DNA of 64,000 nucleotides from the NCBI RefSeq assembly GCF_900114095.1, contig NZ_FORV01000003.1, forward strand, positions 434,001-498,000, read 5' to 3'. Shown in pieces: positions 1-8,529 of the stretch. Every line of letters begins with the position of its first letter. Positions within the stretch are counted from its first letter, which is position 1. Position numbers and translations under genes: made by a program. This DNA is from Sphingomonas sp. NFR04 (GTDB lineage: Bacteria > Pseudomonadota > Alphaproteobacteria > Sphingomonadales > Sphingomonadaceae). The notes below the pieces were generated by a model that saw nothing but the letters and a program-made list of their open reading frames with translations, ran no database searches and was not told the origin of the DNA.

Positions 1-100
1 GCGCCGCCATCAGCGCGCCGTCGCCGCAGCCGACATCGAGGATGCGCGCGCCGCGGTCCACATGGGATGCGATGATCGCGAGGTCGGGGCGAAGGCTCAT
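1..100 (-). CDS. metW: MetW, N-terminal fragment (methionine biosynthesis methyltransferase-like protein)
   Basis: Only the first 33 codons lie in the window; the gene runs off the left edge. The start ATG is at 98-100 and overlaps the metX stop by four bases. The fragment contains the SAM-binding motif [11 protein letters not shown] typical of MetW. MetW is usually encoded directly after metX in alpha- and betaproteobacteria and is tied to methionine synthesis. The adjacency and motif make the call solid, although most of the protein is unseen. Confidence 0.85.
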   Translation of the reverse strand, partial: MSLRPDLAIIASHVDRGARILDVGCGDGALMAA

Positions 101-1221
101 GCGCGTTCTCCCGCGGCGAGAAAGCCGCCGATCACGCGGTCGAGTTCGGGGCTCTCCAGCAGGAAGGCGTCGTGGCCGAAGGGCGAGCTGAGCTCGACGA
201 AGCTGGCCGGTGCCCCGGCGGCGTTGAGCGCATGGGCGATGCTGCGCGATTCCGCGGTGGGGTAGAGCCAGTCGGTGTCGAAGCTCACCACGCAGAACCG
301 CGCCTGGGACGCGCGGAAGGCGTTGGCGAGCAGCCCGCCATGTTCCTCGGCAAGGTCGAAATAATCCAGGGCTCGCGTAATGTAGAGATAGGAGTTGGCG
401 TCGAACCGGTCGACAAAGGCCAGTCCCTGGTGGCGCAGATAGCTCTCCACCTGGAAGTCGGCGTCGAAGCCGAAGGTCTTGGTCTCTCGGCCCTGGAGCT
501 TGCGGCCGAACTTGGCGGTGAGGCCCGCCTCCGACAGATAGGTGATGTGCGCCGCCATCCGTGCGACCGCCAAGCCGGCCGCGGGCGGGTCCTGCGTCTC
601 GTAATAGGCCCCGCCGCGCCACTTCGGGTCGGCCATGATCGCCTGGCGGCCGACTTCGTGGAAGGCGATGTTCTGCGCCGAATGCCGCGCGGCCGAGGCG
701 ATCACCACCGCGGCGCGGACGCGCTCCGGAAAGGTCGCCGCCCAGCTGAGCGCCTGCATGCCCCCCATCGAGCCGCCGACCACCGCGAACAGCCGGTCGA
801 TACCGAGATGGTCGAGCAGCATGGCCTGCGCGCGGACCATGTCGCGGATGGTGATCACCGGGAACTGCATGCCCCAGGGCTGTCGGGTCGCCGGGTTGAT
901 CGTCGCGGGTCCGGAGGAGCCGAGGCAGCTGCCGAGCACGTTCGAGCAGATCACGAACCAGCGATTGGTGTCGATCGGCTTGCCTGGGCCGACCATGCGC
1001 GCCCACCAGCCGGGCTTGCCGGTGACCGGATGTTCGGAGGCGAGATGCTGGTCGCCGGTCAGCGCGTGGCAGACCAGGATGGCGTTGCTCGCTTGCGGGT
1101 TGAGCGTGCCATAGGTCTCGTAGGCGATGTCGACCGGCGAGAACAGCACGCCGCCGTCGAGGCGCAGCGGCCCCGGCAGCGTTACCGAGCGGCGAAGGCC
1201 GAAACGCGGATCATCGGACAT
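97..1221 (-). CDS. metX: Homoserine O-acyltransferase (MetX)
   Basis: The 374-residue protein is an alpha/beta-hydrolase-fold acyltransferase that activates homoserine with acetyl- or succinyl-CoA for methionine synthesis in the cytoplasm. The nucleophile elbow G-G-S-M-G-G places Ser151; Asp317 (T-D-W-L-Y-P) and His350 (F-G-H-D-A-F) complete the triad. Length and motif order match MetX throughout. It forms an overlapping pair with metW. Sequence alone does not settle whether acetyl-CoA or succinyl-CoA is used, since both activities occur in this family. No SAM or other riboswitch is evident upstream; the leader instead abuts a repeat-rich region. Confidence 0.95.
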   Translation of the reverse strand: MSDDPRFGLRRSVTLPGPLRLDGGVLFSPVDIAYETYGTLNPQASNAILVCHALTGDQHLASEHPVTGKPGWWARMVGPGKPIDTNRWFVICSNVLGSCLGSSGPATINPATRQPWGMQFPVITIRDMVRAQAMLLDHLGIDRLFAVVGGSMGGMQALSWAATFPERVRAAVVIASAARHSAQNIAFHEVGRQAIMADPKWRGGAYYETQDPPAAGLAVARMAAHITYLSEAGLTAKFGRKLQGRETKTFGFDADFQVESYLRHQGLAFVDRFDANSYLYITRALDYFDLAEEHGGLLANAFRASQARFCVVSFDTDWLYPTAESRSIAHALNAAGAPASFVELSSPFGHDAFLLESPELDRVIGGFLAAGERA

Positions 1222-1539
1222 ATCCGGCGGTTAGGCGGAGCGAGCCGCACGTTCAAGCGTCTCCCGCCATTCCTCCCCGGGCGAAGCTCGGGGAGGGGGA
1301 CCGCGCTGCGCAGCAGCGTGGTGGAGGGGCCGCCGCGCACGCGGCGGTATCCTGCGCTCGCAACGAGCCCCGCGCCTCGCGGCGCGGCCCCTCCACCCTT
1401 CGCTACGCGAACGGTCCCCCTCCCCTGCGGTGCAGGGGAGGATCGGCTGCTTCCCTGCCGCGCCGTCCCCCTCCCCGTGCCGGGGAGGAACGAAGGGGCT
1501 GCTTGCCAATCGGCTGCCATTCCGCCAATCCCCGGCCCC
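1222..1539. repeat. Intergenic region with an imperfect long inverted repeat
   Basis: This 318-base gap between divergent metX and hisC holds no credible gene. From about 1270 to 1495 it contains G/C-rich complementary blocks: a left block with G-G-G-G-A-C-C-G-C and G-G-T-G-G-A-G-G-G-G-C-C, and a right block with G-G-C-C-C-C-T-C-C-A-C-C and G-G-T-C-C-C-C-C-T-C-C-C-C, followed by a short CCTCCCC/GGGGAGG hairpin near 1470-1490. It resembles the other intergenic palindromic elements of the window but is longer and more degenerate. Promoters for both flanking genes must lie in or beside it; I cannot place them. Confidence 0.6.
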
Positions 1540-2634
1540 ATGAACGCACCCGTCCCCAAGCCCTGGGTGATGGCCATCGCCCCCTATGTCCCGGGCCGCG
1601 CCACCACCGATTCGGGCAAGCCCGCCGCCAAGCTCTCGTCCAACGAGAATCCCTTCGGCACGCCCCAGGCCGCGCGCGACGCCTATGCCGCCACTGCGAC
1701 CGAGCTGGAGCGCTATCCCGATGCCGGCGCCGTCGCGCTGCGCGAGGCGCTGGGCGCGCATTACGGGGTGGAGCCCGAGCGGATCGTCTACGGCACCGGC
1801 TCGGACGAGGTGCTACACCTTGCCGCCGGCGCGTTCGCGGGCGTGGGCGACGAGATCATCTATGTCCGCTATGGCTTTGCGGTGTACGACATCGCCGCGA
1901 GGCGTGTCGGCGCAACGCCGGTGGTGGCGCCCGACCGCGACTATGCGACCGATGTCGACGCGATCCTCGCCTGCGTGACCGAGAAGACCAAGCTCGTCTT
2001 CCTGGCGAACCCGAACAACCCGACAGGCACCTACACGGCGCGCGAGGAGATCGCCCGCCTGCACGCGGCACTGCCCAAAACCGTGCTGCTGGTGCTTGAT
2101 CAGGCCTATACCGAATATCTCGATCCCGAGGACGATGACGGCGGGCTGGAGCTCGCCCGCACCCAGCACAACGTGCTGGTGACGCGCACCTTCTCCAAGA
2201 TCTTCGGCCTCGCCTCGGAGCGGGTGGGCTGGGGCTATGCGCACCCCGACATCATCGCCGCGATGCACCGCATCCGCGCGCCGTTTGCGTTCAGCATCGG
2301 CGCAGGCCGTGCCGCGATCGCGGCGCTGGGCGACAAGGCGTTCGTCGAGCACAGCCGTGCGCACAATGCCCAGTGGCGCCAGTGGTTCGCCGACGAGATC
2401 GCCAGCATGGGCAACAAGGGTGTCCGCGCGGTGCCCTCCAAGGCCAACTTCCAGCTCGTCCTGTTCGAGGGCGAGGTGACCGGGGAGCAGGCCTATAAGC
2501 ACCTCATGGAGGACGGCTATATCGTCCGTTGGCTCCCCGGCCAGGGCCTGCCGCACGGGCTGCGCATCACCATCGGCACCGAGGACGAGATCAAGGGCGT
2601 GGCGGCCTCGCTGCGCCGCGTGCTCGGCGCCTGA
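1540..2634 (+). CDS. hisC: Histidinol-phosphate aminotransferase
   Basis: A 364-residue fold-type I PLP aminotransferase that converts imidazole-acetol phosphate to histidinol phosphate; relatives also transaminate aromatic amino-acid precursors. The N-terminal [10 protein letters not shown] motif and the PLP lysine in T-F-S-K-I-F-G-L (Lys220) are present, as is A-N-P-N-N-P-T-G-T. The open frame continues far upstream through antisense-like sequence, so the ATG at 1540 is chosen because it starts the family alignment; no clear ribosome binding site precedes it. The stop overlaps the tyrC start by one base. The same pairing is known in Zymomonas mobilis and suggests a joint role in histidine and tyrosine/phenylalanine synthesis. 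Confidence 0.93.
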   Translation: MNAPVPKPWVMAIAPYVPGRATTDSGKPAAKLSSNENPFGTPQAARDAYAATATELERYPDAGAVALREALGAHYGVEPERIVYGTGSDEVLHLAAGAFAGVGDEIIYVRYGFAVYDIAARRVGATPVVAPDRDYATDVDAILACVTEKTKLVFLANPNNPTGTYTAREEIARLHAALPKTVLLVLDQAYTEYLDPEDDDGGLELARTQHNVLVTRTFSKIFGLASERVGWGYAHPDIIAAMHRIRAPFAFSIGAGRAAIAALGDKAFVEHSRAHNAQWRQWFADEIASMGNKGVRAVPSKANFQLVLFEGEVTGEQAYKHLMEDGYIVRWLPGQGLPHGLRITIGTEDEIKGVAASLRRVLGA

Positions 2635-3542
2635 TGCTGCCCTTCGCGCGCGTCACCATTATCGGCCTCGGGCTGATCGGCTCGTCGATCGCCCGCGGCG
2701 TCCGCCAGCACATGCCGAGCGTGCGGGTGACCGGCTATGACGCCGATCCGACCGTGCGCGAGACGGCGGTGGCGATCGACCTGTGCGATGACGTGGCAGA
2801 CAGCGCCGGCACCGCGGTAATCGACGCCGACCTGGTGATCCTCTGCGTGCCGGTGGGTGCGATGGGCGCGGTGGCGGCCGAGTTCGCCGCCGATCTGCCG
2901 GCTGACGCGATCGTCAGCGATGTCGGCTCGTCCAAGCTGAGCGTGATCGAGGCGGTGCGTGCGGCGCTGCCGGACGCGACCTTCATCCCGGCCCACCCGG
3001 TGGCGGGTACCGAGAATAGCGGGCCCACCGCCGGCTTCGCCTCGCTGTTCCACCACCGCTGGTGCATCGTCACGCCCCCCGAGGGCAGCGACCCGCTGGC
3101 GGTGGAGCGGGTGAGCGAATTCTGGCGGCGGCTGGGCGCGAATGTCGAGACGATGGAGCCGGGGCATCATGACCGCGTGCTCGCGGTGACCAGCCATCTG
3201 CCCCACCTGATCGCCTACACGATCGTCGGCACCGCGTCGGACCTGGAGGAAGTCACCCAGTCCGAAGTGATCAAATATTCGGCCGGCGGCTTCCGCGATT
3301 TCACCCGCATCGCCGCGTCCGATCCGACGATGTGGCGCGACGTGTTCCTGAGCAACCGCGAGGCGGTGCTGGACATGCTCCAGCGTTTCACCGAGGATCT
3401 GACCGCGCTCCAGCGCGCGATCCGCTGGGGTAAGGGCGACGAGCTGTTCGAGCTGTTCAGCCGGACCCGGGCGATCCGCCGCTCGATCATCGATCAGGGG
3501 CAGGACGATGCTCGGCCGGACTTCGGGCGGTCGCACGAATAG
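2634..3542 (+). CDS. tyrC: Prephenate/arogenate (cyclohexadienyl) dehydrogenase
   Basis: The 302-residue TyrA-family enzyme oxidises and decarboxylates prephenate and/or arogenate in tyrosine synthesis. It starts with a Rossmann motif G-L-G-L-I-G-S-S (residues 11-18) and carries the family signature H-P-V-A-G-T-E-N-S-G around His121. There is no fused chorismate mutase or ACT domain, as in the feedback-insensitive sphingomonad/Zymomonas type. The TGATG junction with hisC implies translational coupling. The choice between NAD and NADP, and between prephenate and arogenate, cannot be read from the sequence. Confidence 0.9.
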   Translation: MLPFARVTIIGLGLIGSSIARGVRQHMPSVRVTGYDADPTVRETAVAIDLCDDVADSAGTAVIDADLVILCVPVGAMGAVAAEFAADLPADAIVSDVGSSKLSVIEAVRAALPDATFIPAHPVAGTENSGPTAGFASLFHHRWCIVTPPEGSDPLAVERVSEFWRRLGANVETMEPGHHDRVLAVTSHLPHLIAYTIVGTASDLEEVTQSEVIKYSAGGFRDFTRIAASDPTMWRDVFLSNREAVLDMLQRFTEDLTALQRAIRWGKGDELFELFSRTRAIRRSIIDQGQDDARPDFGRSHE

Positions 3543-3580
3543 GGGTGAGGGCGCCGGACCCAGCGTCCGTCCACACTATC

Positions 3581-3675
3581 GTCATTCCCGCGAAGGCGGG
3601 AATCCATTTGCCAGGACGTTTGGAGAAAGAACCGCGGTTCCAGCGCCAATGGATCCCCGCCTTCGCGGGGATGAC
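3581..3675. repeat. Palindromic repeat, family A, copy 1
   Basis: A roughly 95-base element with long inverted arms, GTCATTCCCGC..GGCGGGAATCCATT on the left and AATGGATCCCCGCC..GCGGGGATGAC on the right. It sits between the convergent tyrC and the small gene at 3700. Its core (CCAGGAC..AACCGCGGTTCCAGCGCC) is shared in reverse orientation with copy 3 near 44.1 kb. Other copies are near 13.2 and 58.8 kb. Confidence 0.85.
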
Positions 3676-3699
3676 AAAGGGTGGGGTGCGGGAGGCGCC

Positions 3700-3936
3700 T
3701 CAGCCCCCGGTCACCGGGCGCTGCGGCTCGCGCGACACCATCTGCGCGCTCTGCCGCTGGCAGGCGGCCTGCACGACGGGATAATCGACATCGGCGGCGC
3801 GACGAAGCGCGGCTTCCATGGCTTCCTGGCAGGCGACCTGCGACGTATAGCGGGCGGGTTCGAGGCGAACCTGGCGGCAGGCCTGCGCATCGTCGCTGCA
3901 GCCCATGATCGCCAGTACGTAGAGCAGTTGGTCCAT
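3700..3936 (-). CDS. Small cysteine-containing protein of unknown function
   Basis: A 78-residue protein that I do not recognise by function. It is supported as real by a good Shine-Dalgarno GGAGG nine bases before the ATG, and by a non-low-complexity sequence with four spaced cysteines (G-C-S-D-D, Q-A-C-R-Q, V-A-C-Q-E, A-A-C-Q-R) in an alanine/glutamine-rich helical context. The N-terminus is hydrophobic (L-L-Y-V-L-A-I-M-G-C) and could be a very short signal or lipoprotein-like segment, but no positive residue precedes it. It is divergent from the Atm1-type exporter and convergent with tyrC. Confidence 0.6.
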   Translation of the reverse strand: MDQLLYVLAIMGCSDDAQACRQVRLEPARYTSQVACQEAMEAALRRAADVDYPVVQAACQRQSAQMVSREPQRPVTGG

Positions 3937-4026
3937 GGCAGATGACCTCCTGCCCGATTCAACGGACAGACCTCCGGGCTGTTCCCGTGGTTGCGTCGCG
4001 CGTGCCCGCGTCCCAGATTAGGGCGG

Positions 4027-5847
4027 ATGCCTCCCGAAACCTCGTCCGCCACGCTCGATCGGCCCATGCTCGGCACGATGAAGCGCTTTCTGCCGTATCT
4101 GTGGCCGCGGCATGCGCCGGGGCTGCGGATCCGGATCGTGCTCGCGCTGCTGCTCGTGCTCTGCTCGAAGCTGGTGCAGGTCTATGGCGCGCCGTTCGCG
4201 TTGCAGGGCGCGATCGACCGGATGGCCTCGGGCCCGCGCGACGCGGTGTGGCTGATCGTCGCGCTCGTCACCGGCTATGCCGCCGCGCGGCTGGGAACGG
4301 TGCTGTTCGACAATCTGCGCAACGCGGTGTTCGAGCGGGTGGGGCAGGACGCGACGCGGCGGCTGGCCTCGGACGTGTTCCGCCACCTCCACCAGCTGTC
4401 CTTACGCTTCCACCTCAACCGGCGCACCGGCGCGGTGACCAAGGTGGTCGAGCGCGGCACCAAGAGCATCGACACGATGCTCTATTTTCTGCTGTTCAAC
4501 ATCGCGCCGACGATCCTCGAGCTCGGCATGGTGCTCGGCATCTTCGGCACGCGCTTCGGCTGGTGGCTGGTCGCCGGCACGCTGGCGATGGTGGTGATCT
4601 ACATCGCCTTCACCCGCTGGGTGACCGACTGGCGCTCGAAGCTGCGCGAGCAGATGAACGACCTGGATACCGGCGCCGTCGCCCACGCGGTCGACTCGCT
4701 GCTCAACTTCGAAACCGTCAAATATTTCAACGCCGAAGCCCGCGAGAGCGCGCGCTACGACAGGGCGATGACGGCGTATATGAACGCCGCCGTCACCAGC
4801 GAGAACTCGCTTGCCTGGCTCAATATCGGCCAGGCGGTGATCACCAATTTGATGCTCGCCGCCGGCATGGCACTGGTGGTGTTCGGCTGGTCCACCGGGC
4901 GCTTCACGCCGGGCGATGTGGTGCTGGTGTCGACGCTGCTCAGCCAGCTGTTCCGCCCGCTGGACATGCTCGGCTGGGTCTATCGCACGATCCGCCAGGG
5001 CGTGATCGACATGGGCGCGATGTTCGACCTGCTCGATACCGGCGCCGAGGTGAAGGATTCTGGCGACGCGCAGCCGCTCGCGATCGCGCAGGGGCATGTG
5101 CGCTTCGAGGGCGTGCAGTTCGGCTACGACGCCGATCGCCAGATCCTCAAGGGCATCGATCTCGACATCCCGGCGGGCGCCACCTTCGCGGTGGTCGGCC
5201 CCTCGGGGGCAGGCAAGTCGACCCTCGCGCGGCTGATGTACCGCTTCTACGACGTGACCGGCGGGCGCATCACCATCGACGGGCAGGACATCCGCGCGGT
5301 GACGCAAGCCAGCCTCCGCGCCGCGATCGGGATCGTCCCGCAGGACACGGTGCTGTTCAACGAGACGATCGGCTACAACATCGCCTATGGCCGCGAGGGT
5401 GCCACGCCCGAGGAGATCGCCGAGGCGGTGCGCGGCGCCTCGATCGCCAACTTCATCCAGGCGCTGCCCGACGGGCTCGACACGCGGGTGGGCGAGCGCG
5501 GGCTCAAGCTCTCCGGCGGCGAGAAGCAGCGCGTCGCGATCGCCCGGACATTGGTGAAGAACCCGCCGATCCTGATCCTCGACGAAGCGACCAGCGCGCT
5601 CGACAGCCGTACCGAGGCGGACATCCAGGCGACGCTCGAGTCGATCGAGCAGGGCCGCACGACCATCGTCATCGCGCACCGGCTGTCGACCGTGGTCCAT
5701 GCCGATCGGATCGTCGTGCTGGAGGCGGGCCGCGTGGTCGAGCAGGGCACCCATGCCGAGCTGCTGCGCGAAGGCGGCATCTACGCCGAGATGTGGGCGC
5801 GGCAGGCGCAGGAGCGCGAAGAGGGCGAGGCGCCCGTCGCGGAGTAG
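4027..5847 (+). CDS. Atm1/HMT-type ABC exporter (fused permease and ATPase)
   Basis: The 606-residue half-transporter has an N-terminal six-helix membrane domain (about residues 35-330) and a C-terminal nucleotide-binding domain with Walker A G-P-S-G-A-G-K-S-T (391-399), signature L-S-G-G-E-K-Q (495-501) and Walker B I-L-I-L-D-E (515-520). The membrane-domain motif L-L-N-F-E-T-V-K-Y-F-N-A-E is characteristic of the Atm1/ABCB7 group, which exports glutathione-linked sulfur or heavy-metal conjugates across the inner membrane. I chose the ATG at 4027; an upstream in-frame ATG-less extension begins near 3991 and looks non-coding. It is monocistronic, with no partner gene. Confidence 0.88.
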   Translation: MPPETSSATLDRPMLGTMKRFLPYLWPRHAPGLRIRIVLALLLVLCSKLVQVYGAPFALQGAIDRMASGPRDAVWLIVALVTGYAAARLGTVLFDNLRNAVFERVGQDATRRLASDVFRHLHQLSLRFHLNRRTGAVTKVVERGTKSIDTMLYFLLFNIAPTILELGMVLGIFGTRFGWWLVAGTLAMVVIYIAFTRWVTDWRSKLREQMNDLDTGAVAHAVDSLLNFETVKYFNAEARESARYDRAMTAYMNAAVTSENSLAWLNIGQAVITNLMLAAGMALVVFGWSTGRFTPGDVVLVSTLLSQLFRPLDMLGWVYRTIRQGVIDMGAMFDLLDTGAEVKDSGDAQPLAIAQGHVRFEGVQFGYDADRQILKGIDLDIPAGATFAVVGPSGAGKSTLARLMYRFYDVTGGRITIDGQDIRAVTQASLRAAIGIVPQDTVLFNETIGYNIAYGREGATPEEIAEAVRGASIANFIQALPDGLDTRVGERGLKLSGGEKQRVAIARTLVKNPPILILDEATSALDSRTEADIQATLESIEQGRTTIVIAHRLSTVVHADRIVVLEAGRVVEQGTHAELLREGGIYAEMWARQAQEREEGEAPVAE

Positions 5848-5931
5848 ACTGCGACAAAGCGTTCTAATATATCGATGGATTGAGTAGAGCTGTCAGGCTA
5901 GCATTGCGCTTCCTCCAGACCGGAGCGTCAG

Positions 5932-6852
5932 ATGCGCGTCCTGCTCTTCTTCTCTACGATCGCCGCTTCGCTACTGTTCCTTTCGCTCGCGGCTGCCGCT
6001 CGCCCGGCGGAAACGGTCGCGGAAGGCGTGTTTCGTTTCTGGAAGCCCAGCGATGGGGTGGTGGCCTGGACCTCGGCAGGCGTTCGCATCCGGATCGAGC
6101 CCGCGCCCTGCCGCACCCCGCCGCAGACCGAGGGCTGCAGCTTCGATCATGTGAACAACCAGCCCTTGGTGACGGTCACGGCACCGGGCCAGCCGGACTA
6201 TCGGACGCTGGGGGACTCGCAATCCTCCTTCTACCGGATCGCCGTCGCCCGCCTGCAGCCTGGCGATGGTCGTCCGGGTATCGTCCTCGAGAACCAGTCG
6301 GGCGGGTCCGGGGGCGATGTTCGCGAGCAGATCCTGCTTCCCGATGGCAGCACCTATCATGAGCAATTCCTGCCCGGGCATCTGCAAGGGGAGCTGCCGG
6401 CCCGGCTGTCCGATCTTTCGGGCGACGGCGCCGTCGATTTCGTGCTGGGGGACGGGTCCTTCGATGGCGCGTTCGGGTGCAACGCCTGCACGCCGCGACC
6501 GCCCATGGTGCTCAGCTTCCGGAACGGCGTGGCCATCGATGTATCGCGCGAGCGTGCCTATGCCGACGTGTTCCGGCGCGCCTTGCCTGACTTGCGAGAC
6601 CGCTGCTTCGATCGGCACGAGCGCTATCGCAACGGCAGCTGCGCGGCTTATGTCGCAACGGCGGCGCGGCTGGGGCAGGTTTCCACTGCGTGGAAGGCCA
6701 TGCTTCACCACTATAACCGCGAGGGTATCGACATCTGGCGGGGTTGTGCGGCCTCCGTGCCGCGCGGGAACGCCGGCGCCGACCAACGCTGTTTTCGCAC
6801 GTTCCCCCAGTCTCTGGCAGCCTTTCTGCGCAAGACCGAGTATATGCGCTGA
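5932..6852 (+). CDS. Secreted protein of unknown function with FG-GAP-like segments
   Basis: A 306-residue protein with a clear Sec signal peptide (M-R-V-L-L-F-F.. ending near A-A-A-A-R, about residue 24). Its Shine-Dalgarno is GGAG before the ATG. Two segments, L-Q-P-G-D-G-R-P-G-I-V-L-E and L-S-G-D-G-A-V-D-F-V-L-G-D, resemble the Asp/Gly calcium-binding loops of FG-GAP/VCBS repeats, suggesting a beta-propeller-like fold. At least eight cysteines in the mature region fit a disulfide-bonded periplasmic protein. It lies 18 bases before the hydrolase gene, so the two are probably cotranscribed. Function unknown. Confidence 0.7.
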   Translation: MRVLLFFSTIAASLLFLSLAAAARPAETVAEGVFRFWKPSDGVVAWTSAGVRIRIEPAPCRTPPQTEGCSFDHVNNQPLVTVTAPGQPDYRTLGDSQSSFYRIAVARLQPGDGRPGIVLENQSGGSGGDVREQILLPDGSTYHEQFLPGHLQGELPARLSDLSGDGAVDFVLGDGSFDGAFGCNACTPRPPMVLSFRNGVAIDVSRERAYADVFRRALPDLRDRCFDRHERYRNGSCAAYVATAARLGQVSTAWKAMLHHYNREGIDIWRGCAASVPRGNAGADQRCFRTFPQSLAAFLRKTEYMR

Positions 6853-6870
6853 CAAGGTCGAGGAGGGCAG

Positions 6871-7809
6871 ATGCGGATAGCGTTCGGATTGGCAGGCATG
6901 GGCGTGCTCGGGCTGGCCGGATGGTCGGCCTGGGCGGGGCGCAAGGCCGAGGAGCTGGCGCCGGCGGAGGGCCGCTTCGTCGATGTCGACGGCGCAAGGC
7001 TGCATATCGTCGAGCTGGGGCCGGAGAACGCGGCCGGGCCGGCGATCGTGATGATCCACGGGATCATGGCCCAGCTGCGCAACTTCAGCCACTCGTTGGC
7101 CGGGCGGCTGGCGAAGGACCACCGCGTGATCCTGGTCGATCGCCCCGGCTGGGGCTATTCGCGGCTGACCGGTCCGCGACCCGATCTCGCGCGGCAGGGC
7201 CGGATGATCGCGGAGGCGATCGAAACGCTGGGGCTGGAGAAGCCGTTGGTCGTCGGCCATTCGATGGGCGGGGCGGTGGCGCTGGCGCTCGCCACCGAGC
7301 GGCCCGACGTGCCCGCGGCGCTCGCCTTGATCGCCCCGCTTACCCAGATCGTCGACCAGCCGCCGGCGGTGTTTCGCGGTCTGATGGCGCCGCCGGGCGT
7401 CCGCGAGCTGCTCGCCTGGACGATCGCGGTGCCGATGGCCGTGGCATTCGGCAAGCAAGGGGCGGAGGCGGTGTTCGCGCCCGATCCGGTGCCCGCGGAC
7501 TTCGCCACCGCCGGTGGTGGGGCGCTGTCGGCGCGCGCGTCCGCCTACCAGATGGGCAGCTTCGAGATCCGCATGGCGCAGCAGGCGATGCCGCCGCTGA
7601 TCGCGCGCTACGGCGAGATCCGGGTGCCGGTGTCGATCCTCTATGGCCGGCAGGACGCGCTGCTCGATCCGGCGCTGCACGGCGAGCGGACGGCAGCGGA
7701 GATCGCGGGGGGCAGGTGCACGCTGATCGACGGCGGCCACATGCTGCCGCTGACGCATGCGGACGCAACGGAGGCGTGGCTGCGCGGGGTGTTGGCAGGG
7801 ATAGGGTAG
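6871..7809 (+). CDS. Alpha/beta-fold hydrolase, membrane-anchored
   Basis: The 312-residue protein has an N-terminal hydrophobic segment (residues 1-23, I-A-F-G-L-A-G-M-G-V-L-G-L-A-G-W) that probably anchors it to the inner membrane with the catalytic domain outside. The oxyanion motif M-I-H-G-I-M (61-66), nucleophile elbow G-H-S-M-G-G (Ser131), an acid residue in Y-G-R-Q-D-A-L-L-D and a final histidine in G-G-H-M-L-P form a standard serine-hydrolase triad. Substrate cannot be inferred. A strong GAGGAGGG ribosome binding site precedes the ATG, and it follows the unknown secreted protein by 18 bases. Confidence 0.85.
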   Translation: MRIAFGLAGMGVLGLAGWSAWAGRKAEELAPAEGRFVDVDGARLHIVELGPENAAGPAIVMIHGIMAQLRNFSHSLAGRLAKDHRVILVDRPGWGYSRLTGPRPDLARQGRMIAEAIETLGLEKPLVVGHSMGGAVALALATERPDVPAALALIAPLTQIVDQPPAVFRGLMAPPGVRELLAWTIAVPMAVAFGKQGAEAVFAPDPVPADFATAGGGALSARASAYQMGSFEIRMAQQAMPPLIARYGEIRVPVSILYGRQDALLDPALHGERTAAEIAGGRCTLIDGGHMLPLTHADATEAWLRGVLAGIG

Positions 7810-7814
7810 GTGGC

Positions 7815-7937
7815 CACCCTCACCCCCCCACCGCCTGCGGCGGCGGGTCCCCTCCCTTCCCCAAGGGGAGAGGGCGCTAAACTCCCTCTCCCCTTGGGAG
7901 AGGGAGGGAGCCGCGAAGCGGCGGAAGGGTGAGGGGG
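7815..7937. repeat. Palindromic repeat, family B, copy 1
   Basis: An approximately 123-base element with nested hairpins: CACCCTCACC on the left pairs with GGTGAGGG on the right, CCGCCTGCGGCGG is a small hairpin, and CCTCTCCCCTTGGGAGAGGG forms another. A nearly identical copy is at 23212-23336. It fills the gap between the convergent hydrolase and TlpA-like genes and may act as a transcription barrier. Confidence 0.85.
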
Positions 7938-7946
7938 ACTTGCCCG

Positions 7947-8513
7947 TTACTTCGCCTCTGCGATCAGCTTGGCAGCCTGGTTACCCGCCCAGTCGAACTC
8001 GCCCGAGACGCGCCACACTTCCTTGCCGGTGGAATCGTACAGGATCGTCGTCGGCAGGTTGACGGCCAGCTGCACGCTGAACGCGGTGTCGGTATCCAGA
8101 TAGGGCTTCAGGTTCTTGTACCCGTTCTTCTGGAAGAACGGGCCGACGACCTCCATCCCCTTCAGGTCCTGGCTGAGCGGCAGCACCACGAGCTTGTCGC
8201 CCATTTTGCCCGCCAGCGCGTCGAGCGTCGGCATCTCCTTGATGCACGGCGCGCACCAGGTCGCCCACAGGTTGAGCAGCACCGGCTTGCCCTTGAAGGT
8301 GGCCAGCGTCGTCTTCTTGCCCGCCGCATCGGTGAAGCCGATCGTCGGCGCCGCCTCGCCCTTGTGGCTGCGGTCGACCGTGCCGCCCGGCGCGGGTGCA
8401 GCGGCGTTTGCCGTCGCGCTTGTTTCGTTCGCTTGCTGAGAAGGCTGCGATTGCTTATCGCACGCGCCCAGTGCGAGGGCGCCCAGAAGGAGAAGACCGA
8501 TCACCGAGCGCAA
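7947..8513 (-). CDS. TlpA-family thiol-disulfide oxidoreductase lipoprotein
   Basis: A thioredoxin-fold protein with the redox motif W-A-T-W-C-A-P-C (Cys87, Cys90 in the 188-residue form), acting on disulfides in the periplasm. The N-terminus is a lipoprotein signal ending L-A-L-G-A-C (Cys18), so it is membrane-tethered. I prefer the TTG start at 8513, which has GGAG six bases upstream and gives an Arg-containing n-region; the ATG at 8531 would add M-E-L-E-L-S, which is acidic and unfavourable for export. That ATG shares the CATG tetramer with the argH ATG. It may serve cytochrome c maturation or another thiol target; the neighbours do not say. Confidence 0.88.
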   Translation of the reverse strand: MRSVIGLLLLGALALGACDKQSQPSQQANETSATANAAAPAPGGTVDRSHKGEAAPTIGFTDAAGKKTTLATFKGKPVLLNLWATWCAPCIKEMPTLDALAGKMGDKLVVLPLSQDLKGMEVVGPFFQKNGYKNLKPYLDTDTAFSVQLAVNLPTTILYDSTGKEVWRVSGEFDWAGNQAAKLIAEAK

Positions 8514-8529
8514 GGACAGCTCCAATTCC

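Noticed and set aside
172-1539. Long plus-strand open frame upstream of hisC, in frame with it
   Set aside because: It is antisense to metX and then runs through repeat DNA; the sequence is Arg/Ala/Gly-rich with no domain, and hisC homologues start at the ATG at 1540.
3545-3784. Small open frames within family A repeats
   Set aside because: They encode the repeated R-H-S-R-E-G-G-N-P type peptide seen wherever this palindrome is translated, a known annotation artefact.
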